This document shows positions 53,233-61,308 of a DNA stretch of 64,000 nucleotides, piece after piece. The stretch comes from Candidatus Gastranaerophilales bacterium (GTDB taxonomy: Bacteria > Cyanobacteriota > Vampirovibrionia > Gastranaerophilales > Gastranaerophilaceae): assembly GCA_944326585.1 (NCBI GenBank), contig CALVEN010000001.1:186001-250000 (forward strand). The letters are read 5' to 3'. The translations under genes were made by a program, and so were the position numbers. How positions within the stretch are numbered: position 1 is the first letter of the stretch; every line of letters begins with the position of its first letter. Below the pieces are notes generated by a model, which saw only the letters and a list, made by a program, of their open reading frames with translations, had not been told where the DNA came from and did not search any database.

Positions 53233-53949
53233 TTAATTTCCGTACCAGTAATCGGCATTACCCCAGCGTCTTATCCATTCCCCGCAGGTATTTCCGTTAC
53301 TGGCCTTATTACCATCAGCCAATTTATTTTCTTTACTGCAGGCATTTCTTATTCTATTGTCCGAAAAATCATGCCCATATGGCAATATACCTTTTGGAGT
53401 TATTGCAAACCAGAAATGATCCAAACCCAAACGATTAAATTTATTTACGGATATAAATACTGTCATAGTACCGCAATCACCATTTATAACGTATTCTTCA
53501 CCATCTGTATTAATACTTGTTCTGGTGCAGCCTTTATATACGTTGTTATAAAGTAAAACAATGCCGTTGTTAAATTTTTCTTTAACCATATTGGTATACT
53601 GTCCTAAATGACCATATCGTGCTTCTCCTGATAAAGCAACATCTTCAATATCACTCGGCAGACAGCCTTTTTTATAATGACATTTTTCGGAAATTCTCAT
53701 GTATTTAGACAAAATGTTCGCCAAATCTTCAGGAGCATTCAGATCCCATGTTTCAATGGCACCGTTTTCTGCAACAGCCATAGTAAATGCATTAGCCAGA
53801 GTTGAATAAACCCATTTAAATCTTGTGACGGTAACTTTTTCCTGATATTTTGCGACAAGCGTAGGAATAGTCATGGCCGCAACAATGCCGATGATTGCGA
53901 GGGTAATTAAGACTTCAGCTAAGGTAAAAGCCTTGCCTAGTCTGTACAT
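53233..53949 (-). CDS. prepilin-like protein, family B leader, frame broken at a C9 tract
   Basis: The prepilin segment GKAFTLAEVLITLAIIG then IVAAMTIPTLV starts at residue 6. The globular domain ends with six cysteines in all and RRWGNADYWYGN, with ISVNKFNRLGLDHFWF in place of the usual DxNG signature. ATG 53949 lies directly after the C9 tract and lacks a ribosome binding site. The leader ATG at 53999 has promoter and GGAGAG, but reads out of frame through nine C and stops at 53937, 12 bases beyond ATG 53949, so re-initiation is possible. With ten C the leader (MLEKVTKKAVQIVAPPP) is fused to the pilin. Confidence 0.8.
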   Translation of the reverse strand: MYRLGKAFTLAEVLITLAIIGIVAAMTIPTLVAKYQEKVTVTRFKWVYSTLANAFTMAVAENGAIETWDLNAPEDLANILSKYMRISEKCHYKKGCLPSDIEDVALSGEARYGHLGQYTNMVKEKFNNGIVLLYNNVYKGCTRTSINTDGEEYVINGDCGTMTVFISVNKFNRLGLDHFWFAITPKGILPYGHDFSDNRIRNACSKENKLADGNKASNGNTCGEWIRRWGNADYWYGN

Positions 53950-53999
53950 CGGGGGGGGGCGACTATCTGAACCGCTTTTTTAGTGACCTTTTCCAACAT
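53937..53999 (-). other. short out-of-frame leader ORF of the 53233-53949 prepilin
   Basis: The frame from ATG 53999 reads MLEKVTKKAVQIVAPPRCTD and stops at TAG 53937-53939. It is nearly the same peptide as at 7169 and has the same promoter and ribosome binding site layout. Confidence 0.7.
53951..53959. repeat. nine-base homopolymer (G9 on + strand, C9 in the gene)
   Basis: Nine G then CGACTATCTGAACCGC on the plus strand, the same as at 7121. It is antisense to the gene and marks the frame junction. Confidence 0.95.
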
Positions 54000-54020
54000 A
54001 TTATCTCTCCTCTTTCCTTT

Positions 54021-54049
54021 ATTAAATATTATTTTGCATATTTTGTCAA
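54021..54049 (-). promoter_or_regulatory. promoter of the 53999 leader
   Basis: On the minus strand TTGACA (54044-54049), 17 bases and TTTAAT (54021-54026). The -10 region and the following AATAAAGGAAA are identical to the copy at 7191. Confidence 0.75.
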
Positions 54050-54095
54050 GAATTTTTCGGTTAATGAAGAATAATGTTTGTCATATAATATTTAT

Positions 54096-55805
54096 ATGAA
54101 AAGAGCTTTGCTTTTATTTTTAATATTTTTGGTTTGTCCTTTTGTGAATGCGGAATCCGTCGTTCCTGAAGCTACTTTGGAAATAGCCCGCGAGGCGGAA
54201 ATCAGAGCTGCTTATGAAAAGCCTAAATCCGAAATTGTCCGCGTAGGGCTTGGCGACAATTCGTTTAACAAATATGATTATGATAATGCAGGAATTTTTG
54301 CTGAAACTGAGATGAATGTTTTTGACGGTTCGGAATTACTTGTAAATGTTCCTGCATATAAAACGGTTAATGTAAAGCTTTCTTCCGATATGTTTGTTTT
54401 GACATACGATAACGGTGAAGTTATTGATCAGGTCAAAGGGCCTGTGAGATTTGTGTGCAATGACGGGAGATTAGGCGTAAAAAATTTAAAACGTGTAGGC
54501 GCTCAGGCTTTTTATAGAGGCGAAATCGAGATTACAAAGTATAATAAAAGGCTCGGGCGTTTTCATATTGTGAACGTTATTGAGGTTGAAGATTATCTGA
54601 AAGGTGTTGTGCCGAATGAAATGCCTGTGCATTTCGGTCTTGAAGCACTAAAGGCTCAGAGCGTTGCCGCAAGAAATTATGTATTATCACCGAGAGTAAA
54701 GGCTTATGACGCTTTTGATGTTGTGGACAGTGTTGCAAGTCAGGTGTATTTCGGCGCAGGGTCTGAAAAAGATTTAGGCACCCGTGCTGTCGAAGAAACT
54801 GAAGGTATTGTCGCGCTTTACAATTGGGATTTAATTCTTGCCCAGTATTCATCAACCGCAGGCGGGTATACAGAGAGTTTTGCAAATGTTTTTTCCGACC
54901 CTAAATCAAAAGCGTTCCCGTCGGTTTCAAAACCTTATTTGATTGCAAAACCTGATATGCTCAGCCAGAAATCTTTATCCGTTGAAGAAGATGCTGCGGC
55001 ATTTTACAAATCAAAACCCGATTCTTATGATATGAAGTCACCCTATTTCAGATGGGAAAGAACCTGGACAAAAGATGAACTCCAAAAAGTTTTGCAGTCA
55101 AATCTTGCGGCACAATCAGCAACGGGATTTGTTCATCCTGAATTCAGAAAAGGCGACAAGCTTGATGATATTGTTAAACTTGATGTTAAGCGACGCGGCG
55201 AATCCGGTAAAATTATTGAAATGGAAATTGTCACTAAATCCCAAAATTATAAGGTGTATAAAGAACTTGTTGTCCGCAGACTGTTGACAAATAAGGGCAA
55301 AGCGCTCCCGAGTGCGAATGTTGTATTTGAACATACCCTTGATGAGGATGGGAACCTTATTTCAGTCACGGCTTTTGGTGGAGGTTTCGGGCATGGCGTG
55401 GGTTTGAGTCAATACGGTGCAGGGTTTATGGCAACTGAATTAAAATTGCCTTATGAAAAAATTCTTAAACATTATTACACCGGAATTACCCTCGGCACAA
55501 ACCCTTTTGTTCTGTCTGCGGATAAAAATATTGTATCTCAGAATTTTTATACCAAAGATAAACATGCTGAACTTGTTGTTGATAATAAGTACCAATTATC
55601 CCATTTTTTGGTTAATATAAATGGTAAGGAAAAAGATATCAAGCTTTCAAAAAACTTTTTTAACAGAGTCGAAAAAATTGATATCTCAAGGCATCTGAAA
55701 CACGGAAAAAATACAATAGTATTTTATTATCCCGAAGATGAGGATAAAAATAAAGGTTTAAGAATATACGCGGAGTTGACGGCAAAAGATGACGGATTAT
55801 TCTGA
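54096..55805 (+). CDS. SpoIID/LytB-domain protein, long form
   Basis: The protein starts with a signal peptide (MKRALLLFLIFLVCPFVNA) and contains a SpoIID domain: IEVEDYLKGVVPNEMP near 165, EALKAQSVAARNYVLS, and GGGFGHGVGLSQYGAGFMA near 430. A ~90-residue C-terminal extension follows. SpoIID enzymes cut glycan strands in peptidoglycan. TATAAT ends 6 nt before ATG 54096, without ribosome binding site. The 3' end overlaps murJ by 17 bases, linking it to cell-wall synthesis. Confidence 0.9.
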   Translation: MKRALLLFLIFLVCPFVNAESVVPEATLEIAREAEIRAAYEKPKSEIVRVGLGDNSFNKYDYDNAGIFAETEMNVFDGSELLVNVPAYKTVNVKLSSDMFVLTYDNGEVIDQVKGPVRFVCNDGRLGVKNLKRVGAQAFYRGEIEITKYNKRLGRFHIVNVIEVEDYLKGVVPNEMPVHFGLEALKAQSVAARNYVLSPRVKAYDAFDVVDSVASQVYFGAGSEKDLGTRAVEETEGIVALYNWDLILAQYSSTAGGYTESFANVFSDPKSKAFPSVSKPYLIAKPDMLSQKSLSVEEDAAAFYKSKPDSYDMKSPYFRWERTWTKDELQKVLQSNLAAQSATGFVHPEFRKGDKLDDIVKLDVKRRGESGKIIEMEIVTKSQNYKVYKELVVRRLLTNKGKALPSANVVFEHTLDEDGNLISVTAFGGGFGHGVGLSQYGAGFMATELKLPYEKILKHYYTGITLGTNPFVLSADKNIVSQNFYTKDKHAELVVDNKYQLSHFLVNINGKEKDIKLSKNFFNRVEKIDISRHLKHGKNTIVFYYPEDEDKNKGLRIYAELTAKDDGLF

Positions 55806-57384
55806 TAATAAAACAACAAGTGTATTGAAAGCGGCATGGCTTATTGCTGTGGTTACTGTTTTCAGCAAACTCATAGGGTTTATCAGAGATGTTGTAATCG
55901 CGAATTATTACGGCACTTCCATGGTATCTGATGCTTATTTTTATGCATATCAAATTCCCGCGCTGGCAATAATTTTATTGGGCGGCGTAGGAGGACCTTT
56001 CCACAGTGCAACAGTTGCCGTATTTTCAAAACTTATACCGAATTTGCGCGAAAAACCTCAGGAAGAAGTCAAAAAGTTGTTTTCAACTTTTATGACAACA
56101 ACGATAATTTTCTTCGCGATTTTGGCTTTATTATGCTATTTCTTTGCAACACCTATAATGAATTTGATAGTATCCGGCGGAAGCCCCGAACTTGTTCAGC
56201 TTGCGGCGGAACATTTAAGAATTATGTCGCCCGTATTGATTATAGGCGGAATTGTCGGTATTTATTACGGAATTCTTGTAACTTACCGGTATTTTATGCT
56301 GCCGAATTTGTCGCCTATTGTTATGAGTCTTGTAATTATCGTTATGGTAATGACTGCAAGAAGCGACAACGCAGGTGTAATTCTGGCATGGGCAACTACA
56401 ATCGGTGCGGTTTTACAGCTGGTTTTACAATATCCGAAAATCAGACAGCTGGGGTTTAAGTTTAAACCGAATTTGGATGTTTTAAATAATGTTCAGTTCA
56501 AAAATATTTGTGAATTATTGTTTCCTGCGGTATTAAGCTCGACCGTCGGACAGGTGCATATTTATGTGGATATGTTTTTTGCATCATCATTGAATGAGGG
56601 TGTTTGGACGGCAATAGGTTATGCCAACAGAGTTTTCCAATTCCCTGTCGGAATTCTGGTAACTGCGTTTCTGGTTCCGTTATTTCCGATTTTTTCAAGA
56701 CTTGTAGCGGACGGGGATATGCAGGGAATAAAAACATATTTTAATAAAGGTGTCGGTGTTTTATTTTTCGGGGCTATACCGATAATTATAGGCATTCTGG
56801 TTCTTGGAACGGACGGTGTAAGGCTTATATTTGAACGCGGTGCGTTTGATGAGAGGGCTACGTTTATGGTGACGGAAGCCTTGTGGTTTTTGTCATTTTC
56901 TATTATTCCGTATGTGTTCCGCGACAGTATAACCCGTGTTTATTATTCGTTTAATGATTCCGCAACCCCTTTTATGATTGCGTTTTCTTCAATTGTTTTG
57001 AAGGTGTTTTTGAATATCCTTTTGATAAATATATTACATTTCGGAATAGGCGGGATTACCCTTTCAACTTCACTTGTGACATTATTTAACGCTTGTATGC
57101 TCGGGATTTTGATGTCTAAAAAAATTAAAATGGACTATGGAGTTTTGTTTAAAAATCTTTTGAAAATGTGTATTGCGGGTTTGATTACGTTTATTTTGTG
57201 TCTTGCGGCAGCTATTGCGTTTGACAAATTCATTGAGCTACCGAAATATATTTTTGAAATTGTGAAAATAACAATTGTCGGAGTTATATGCCTTGGAACA
57301 TACATCTGGCTAAACCTGTTATTAAAAATGGATTATGCAAAAGAATTGTTTGACAGAGTATATAGTAAACTAAGGAGATCCTGA
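55789..57384 (+). CDS. murJ: lipid II flippase MurJ
   Basis: MurJ (MviN) moves lipid II across the inner membrane. The 531-residue protein has about 14 hydrophobic helices and the family N terminus FSKLIGFIRDVVIANYYGTS, with the conserved Arg and Asp of MOP flippases. PFHSATVAVFSKLIP and GIYYGILVTYRYFMLPNLSPI are also typical. Its start lies inside the SpoIID gene, showing translational coupling. A REP-like repeat touches its stop codon (57375). Confidence 0.94.
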   Translation: MTDYSDNKTTSVLKAAWLIAVVTVFSKLIGFIRDVVIANYYGTSMVSDAYFYAYQIPALAIILLGGVGGPFHSATVAVFSKLIPNLREKPQEEVKKLFSTFMTTTIIFFAILALLCYFFATPIMNLIVSGGSPELVQLAAEHLRIMSPVLIIGGIVGIYYGILVTYRYFMLPNLSPIVMSLVIIVMVMTARSDNAGVILAWATTIGAVLQLVLQYPKIRQLGFKFKPNLDVLNNVQFKNICELLFPAVLSSTVGQVHIYVDMFFASSLNEGVWTAIGYANRVFQFPVGILVTAFLVPLFPIFSRLVADGDMQGIKTYFNKGVGVLFFGAIPIIIGILVLGTDGVRLIFERGAFDERATFMVTEALWFLSFSIIPYVFRDSITRVYYSFNDSATPFMIAFSSIVLKVFLNILLINILHFGIGGITLSTSLVTLFNACMLGILMSKKIKMDYGVLFKNLLKMCIAGLITFILCLAAAIAFDKFIELPKYIFEIVKITIVGVICLGTYIWLNLLLKMDYAKELFDRVYSKLRRS

Positions 57385-57731
57385 AACAAGTTCAGGATGA
57401 CAGAGGTCTGAATGCCGAATCAGTATTATGTATACATATTAACAAATAAAATTAATACGGTTTTTTATATAGGTGTAACGTCAAATCTTATAAAACGAGT
57501 ATATGAACATAAGCAGAAATTTGTTGAAGGTTTTACTGAAATGTATAATGTTGACAAACTCGTATATTTTGAATGTACAAATGATATCGAAAGCGCAATT
57601 AAACGTGAAAAACAGTTAAAAAATTGGCATAGAGATTGGAAAATCAATTTAATAAAAGAAAAAAATCCATTATTCAAAGACCTATATGATGATATAATTT
57701 AATTGTCATCCTGAACTTGTTTCAGGATCTC
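57375..57731. mobile_element. GIY-YIG gene enclosed by 28-bp perfect inverted repeats
   Basis: Positions 57375-57402 and 57704-57731 are exact reverse complements of 28 bases (core ATCCTGAAACAAGTTCAGGAT). Each is itself a palindrome able to form a hairpin. They enclose only the 291-base GIY-YIG gene. One-mismatch and related copies without the gene are at 24017 and 35714. The layout is like a small autonomous element with its non-autonomous copies; mobility is inferred. Confidence 0.6.
57412..57702 (+). CDS. GIY-YIG nuclease-domain protein
   Basis: This 96-residue protein is a single GIY-YIG domain: YYVYILTNKINTVFYIGVTS carries the two Tyr-containing signatures, LIKRVYEHK the conserved Arg and His, and the Glu-rich IESAIKREKQLKNWHRDWK the end of the domain. 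It resembles the UPF0213/YhbQ group. The stop codon lies 1 base before the right inverted repeat and the ATG 9 bases after the left one. It probably acts on the flanking hairpins, by analogy with REP-associated enzymes; this is inference. Confidence 0.88.
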   Translation: MPNQYYVYILTNKINTVFYIGVTSNLIKRVYEHKQKFVEGFTEMYNVDKLVYFECTNDIESAIKREKQLKNWHRDWKINLIKEKNPLFKDLYDDII

Positions 57732-57744
57732 TGGAGAAGTTAAA

Positions 57745-58335
57745 ATGAAATTACGGAATGAAAAAGAAATTATAGAAACACTTAAAAACGGCGGGGTAAT
57801 AACCTATGTCACGGATACTGTCTGGGGGCTTGGCTGTTTGCCGGATAATGAAAACGCCGTAAAAAAAATTTATGAAATTAAAAAACGCGAGATGCAAAAA
57901 CCTTTAATACTTATGTCAAATGAGGTTTATAATCTTTTGGACTATGTCGAGCCGCTGCCAAAGCTTGCATGTAAGCTGATAAAAAAATATTTTCCCGGTG
58001 CCTTGACCCTCGTGGTTAAAAAAAGCAAAAATACTCCTGATTTTATAACCTCCGGCATGGATACTGTGGGAATAAGAGTTCCAGATAATGAGGTTTTCAA
58101 AAGAATTTGCGAAATTGTCCCGGGGCATGTTCTTGCAACAACAAGCGCAAACCTATCCCATCAGCCTTCCGCAAAAAGCTATGAGCAGGCTTTTGAAAAT
58201 ATGAACGGGCTAAGTGATATTGTTATAAAAGATTACGGTTATGAATGTAAAGGTTTGGAATCCACTGTCTGCGGAGTCTTTGGAGATGATTTAAAAATTT
58301 TCAGACAGGGAGAAATTTACATTTCGTTAGATTAG
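57745..58335 (+). CDS. YrdC/Sua5-family threonylcarbamoyl-AMP synthase
   Basis: The enzyme makes threonylcarbamoyl-AMP for the t6A37 modification of tRNAs. The ATP/threonine-binding pocket is seen as TDTVWGLGCLPDN near residue 20, then the KKREMQKPLILM Lys/Arg segment, PGALTLVVK, VGIRVPDN and the ATTSANLSHQPS motif near 130. At 196 residues it is the short YrdC form. GGAGAAG precedes the ATG, partly formed by the end of the repeat at 57731. Confidence 0.92.
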   Translation: MKLRNEKEIIETLKNGGVITYVTDTVWGLGCLPDNENAVKKIYEIKKREMQKPLILMSNEVYNLLDYVEPLPKLACKLIKKYFPGALTLVVKKSKNTPDFITSGMDTVGIRVPDNEVFKRICEIVPGHVLATTSANLSHQPSAKSYEQAFENMNGLSDIVIKDYGYECKGLESTVCGVFGDDLKIFRQGEIYISLD

Positions 58336-58395
58336 GCAATTTTTCCTCTTTGAAATTCTTTATATTATTATAGGGGATTAAAAAAGGGGAATATT

Positions 58396-59358
58396 TTGGC
58401 AAGCGTCGCTAAAATCGGCGGTATTTTATCAACTGTCGTAAAATCACCGAATATCAGAAAAATCGTTTACTCTACAGGCGGCAGTAAACCAACATTTTTT
58501 GATGCGTTTAAGGCATTTAATTCAAAACCCCATATGGCAGAAAAATTGGCAAAACGGATTAATGAGGTTTCCGGCAAAATACAATCTGCTGCAGATGAAA
58601 TTTTAAGACCAATGTGCGATGATTTAGGGGAATTTGGCAGCAGGATTAAAAAAGTTGATAAAATTACCGGTAAAATTCCGCGGGCAATGAACGATTTATC
58701 TTTAGATGATGCGGTTGAGTATATAGCAAACAACAAAATAACAAATATTATAGGTGACGGCTACGGTGCAAGGATTATTATAAACAATCCGAAAGATGTT
58801 CCGGTATTGTTGCGGCGGCTGGCAGACGCCCATAAATCCGGCAAGTTGAAACTTACGCTGGTGGAAAATTACAGAGGCAACGGCATAAATCCGTATATCA
58901 ACGGCAACAATATACGTATGCTTAATGAAATCGGTGCAGGGAAAAATATTACGCTTAATAAAATTAAAAGTGCCGGTTATACCAGAGCTAATACGGATAT
59001 TTTTATTGACGGGTTCAAAATTGAATTTCAGATAGGCGGAAAGCATACAACCCGTTTTGGTGAAGTTGAACATTATTTGCATGATATGCGGTTGAGCGGG
59101 ACTCCGGATTTGAGTAAATTAAATGAGGCTCAAAAAGAATTGTTCTATAAAATGAGAAAAGAGTATACTCTGTTAAAACTGAATAAAAAATTGGATGAAT
59201 CATACAATAAATATCTTACGCAGGTCTGGAAAACTCTTAAAGAAGCTGAAGAAAAGAGTCTTTTTCCATTTGTTCTGCCGGAGCTGCCGCAGGGAATCCC
59301 AAAAATTCTTTCAGCTGAATATCTGTTCAAATTAGAAAAGATTAAAACAAAATTGTAA
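58396..59358 (+). CDS. RelA/SpoT-fold candidate protein, 320 aa
   Basis: Translation likely starts at TTG 58396 behind AAAAGGGG. The N-terminal ~100 residues are helical. The middle (about 110-240) has elements like an alarmone-synthetase domain: IIGDGYGARIIINN (compare D-x-x-G-x-R-I), SAGYTRANTDIFIDGFKIEFQI (compare GYxSxH and ExQI) and GEVEHYLHDMR at the position of the conserved AExxH. The C terminus is coiled-coil-like. It could be a degenerate RelA/SpoT homologue, toxin or effector. Motif similarity is suggestive, not certain. Confidence 0.5.
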   Translation: MASVAKIGGILSTVVKSPNIRKIVYSTGGSKPTFFDAFKAFNSKPHMAEKLAKRINEVSGKIQSAADEILRPMCDDLGEFGSRIKKVDKITGKIPRAMNDLSLDDAVEYIANNKITNIIGDGYGARIIINNPKDVPVLLRRLADAHKSGKLKLTLVENYRGNGINPYINGNNIRMLNEIGAGKNITLNKIKSAGYTRANTDIFIDGFKIEFQIGGKHTTRFGEVEHYLHDMRLSGTPDLSKLNEAQKELFYKMRKEYTLLKLNKKLDESYNKYLTQVWKTLKEAEEKSLFPFVLPELPQGIPKILSAEYLFKLEKIKTKL

Positions 59359-59413
59359 CAAATTGTTACTGCGGGGTTAAAAAAATTTATTTATATTGTT
59401 TAATGTCTATGAA

Positions 59414-59785
59414 ATGATTGTTTTTAATCCAAAATACATACCTCAAAAATCCGCAAAAAATATAGTTAAAAAGGCTTGTGTCGAACTCGGATATAAAATC
59501 GGTAAGGACGCAAATCCGAGAGTGTCTTTTGATGTTGCGGAAATTAAGGGCAAAGCTGTTTTATCAGTGCAAAAACTCATAACGGAAAAAAATAAAGGTG
59601 TTTATCTGAAAGTTTTTAAAGGCAAAGATAATGCCTCCATGCTGCTTGCTAAAGGCAAAGAACGTACACTCAAAAGTTTTATTCAAAAATCCCCGCGAGT
59701 TGTCAGCGCCAAAATTAATGAAATGTCTGTTGCTTTAAAAAAAGCCGCAAGAGATGAAGCTAAAAGCCTTACGGATTTTACTTAA
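59414..59785 (+). CDS. hypothetical basic protein, 123 aa
   Basis: The lysine-rich protein (MIVFNPKYIPQKSAKNIVKK) has no signal peptide or clear domain. I start at ATG 59414; an in-frame TTG lies at 59396. No ribosome binding site is obvious. It follows the RelA/SpoT-like gene by 55 bases on the same strand and overlaps the end of mtnA by 8 bases. It might be a partner of the upstream gene, but nothing shows this directly. Confidence 0.5.
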   Translation: MIVFNPKYIPQKSAKNIVKKACVELGYKIGKDANPRVSFDVAEIKGKAVLSVQKLITEKNKGVYLKVFKGKDNASMLLAKGKERTLKSFIQKSPRVVSAKINEMSVALKKAARDEAKSLTDFT

Positions 59786-60827
59786 AAGCTTCTGCAATTG
59801 ATTTTTTATAATCCGGTCTTAGAATTCCTTTTTCAGTGATTATGCCGGAAATAAGTTCATGGGGGGTTACGTCAAAGCCCGGGTTTATTATATTAACACC
59901 TTCTGCGCATATTGCTTTTCCGTTAATATGCGTAACTTCATCATGCGAACGTTCTTCAATCGGGATTTCGTCGCCTGACTTTATGTTGATGTCAATTGTA
60001 GAAAGCGGGGCTGCAATATAGAAAGGTATATTGTGGTATTTTGCAGCGATTGCGACTGTATAAGTCCCGATTTTATTTGCAGTATCGCCGTTTGCGGCAA
60101 TTCTGTCCGCACCTGTGACAACCATATCTATCATGCCTTTTTTCATGAAATATGAACACATGCCGTCTGTTATAAGGGTTGTCGGAATTCCGTCCATTGT
60201 AAGTTCAAGTGTGGTAATTCTTGCACCCTGCTGGCGCGGACGGGTTTCATCAGCAAAAACTTGAATTGTCGGATCATTTGCAAATGCCGAACGCACAACG
60301 CCAAGTGCAGTTCCGTAACCGACTGTTGCAAGAGCGCCTGCGTTGCAGTGGGTCAAAATCGTTGCGCCTTTTGGCACAACTTCCGCACCATAATCACCGA
60401 TTTTTTTGTTGATTTCAATGTCTTCATTTTCAAGCTTTATGGCATTTTGTTTGAGTTCTTCAATTATGCCTTTTACATCGGATTTTGAATTTTTTATAAC
60501 TTCTTTTTGTTTTTTAACCGCCCACATCAAATTCACGGCTGTCGGTCGGGAAGTTGCCATATAATCCGCTTTTTCAAGAAGTTTTTTAATAAATTCATCA
60601 CGCGGCAGATTTTTTAATTCCTGAGCATATAAAACAACCCCGTGTGCGCCTGCTATACCGATTGCCGGTGCGCCTCTGACAATCATTGTTTTTATTGCAT
60701 CAAACATATTATCGCCGGTTTTTATATCAACATATTTGAATTCATATGGAAAAAGAGTCTGATCAACCATTCTGGAAAATGTGTCAACCCATTCTATTGT
60801 TCTTATTTTTGATTTGAATTCTGTCAT
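59778..60827 (-). CDS. mtnA: S-methyl-5-thioribose-1-phosphate isomerase
   Basis: MtnA isomerises methylthioribose 1-phosphate in the methionine salvage pathway. Family landmarks are MIVRGAPAIGIAGAHG near the N terminus, THCNAGALATVGYGTALG with the catalytic Cys, TRPRQQGARI, the catalytic Asp in TGADRIAANGDTANKIGT, and AAPLSTID. At 349 residues it is full length. GGAG precedes the ATG. It follows the gene at 60835 by 7 bases. No other salvage gene is adjacent. Confidence 0.94.
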   Translation of the reverse strand: MTEFKSKIRTIEWVDTFSRMVDQTLFPYEFKYVDIKTGDNMFDAIKTMIVRGAPAIGIAGAHGVVLYAQELKNLPRDEFIKKLLEKADYMATSRPTAVNLMWAVKKQKEVIKNSKSDVKGIIEELKQNAIKLENEDIEINKKIGDYGAEVVPKGATILTHCNAGALATVGYGTALGVVRSAFANDPTIQVFADETRPRQQGARITTLELTMDGIPTTLITDGMCSYFMKKGMIDMVVTGADRIAANGDTANKIGTYTVAIAAKYHNIPFYIAAPLSTIDINIKSGDEIPIEERSHDEVTHINGKAICAEGVNIINPGFDVTPHELISGIITEKGILRPDYKKSIAEAFK

Positions 60828-60834
60828 TATCTCC

Positions 60835-61308
60835 TCACTTTAATTTAAAATGTTCTTCATTGTCTTTTTTATTCAACAATTGGAAAAAATCTATTCCGTA
60901 AAATGTTAAAAATCCCGAAAAAGCGTTAATGGTTGCCGCCAAAACTCCCATAAAGATTACAAGTACAATAATTAAGCCCAGGCTTGCGTTATTCAGAGCC
61001 ATTGATACTCCATAATTCGGGTAATACCGGAAAAATCTTGCAAGCACTATTATTATCGGGATATAAAATATTGAAAATCCTATAAATGAAATAAAACCTA
61101 TGATAGCGCCTAAAACGGCACTTTCCTGAACGGTTGTGATTTTGAGCATATCAAGTTTAGTCATAAATAAAATGACGGCTGTCGAAGACAGACACATCAA
61201 AATCCAGAAAGCAATTTCGCCGATATAAGGAATAATTGTTATAACTCCCAGTGCTGCGCCTAAAAATATACTCAATAGACTAACCTGTTTCAAGACATTT
61301 TTGTTCAT
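60835..61308 (-). CDS. hypothetical membrane protein, 157 aa
   Basis: The protein has about four hydrophobic helices (near 10-45, 62-90 and 112-140) separated by short loops, with a charged tail (NKKDNEEHFKLK). It overlaps the stop of ruvC by 4 bases (ATGA-type), with AAGGAG before the ATG, and is followed closely by mtnA, giving the operon ruvC - membrane protein - mtnA. I do not recognise a family and nothing suggests its substrate or function. Confidence 0.65.
   Translation of the reverse strand: MNKNVLKQVSLLSIFLGAALGVITIIPYIGEIAFWILMCLSSTAVILFMTKLDMLKITTVQESAVLGAIIGFISFIGFSIFYIPIIIVLARFFRYYPNYGVSMALNNASLGLIIVLVIFMGVLAATINAFSGFLTFYGIDFFQLLNKKDNEEHFKLK

Noticed and set aside
6244-54049. 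Diversity-generating retroelement acting on prepilins
   Set aside because: There is no reverse transcriptase and no template/variable repeat pair with A-specific changes.
57412-57702. Homing endonuclease inside an intron
   Set aside because: The gene lies between two intact genes, is flanked by palindromes and is not inserted in a conserved coding sequence or RNA.
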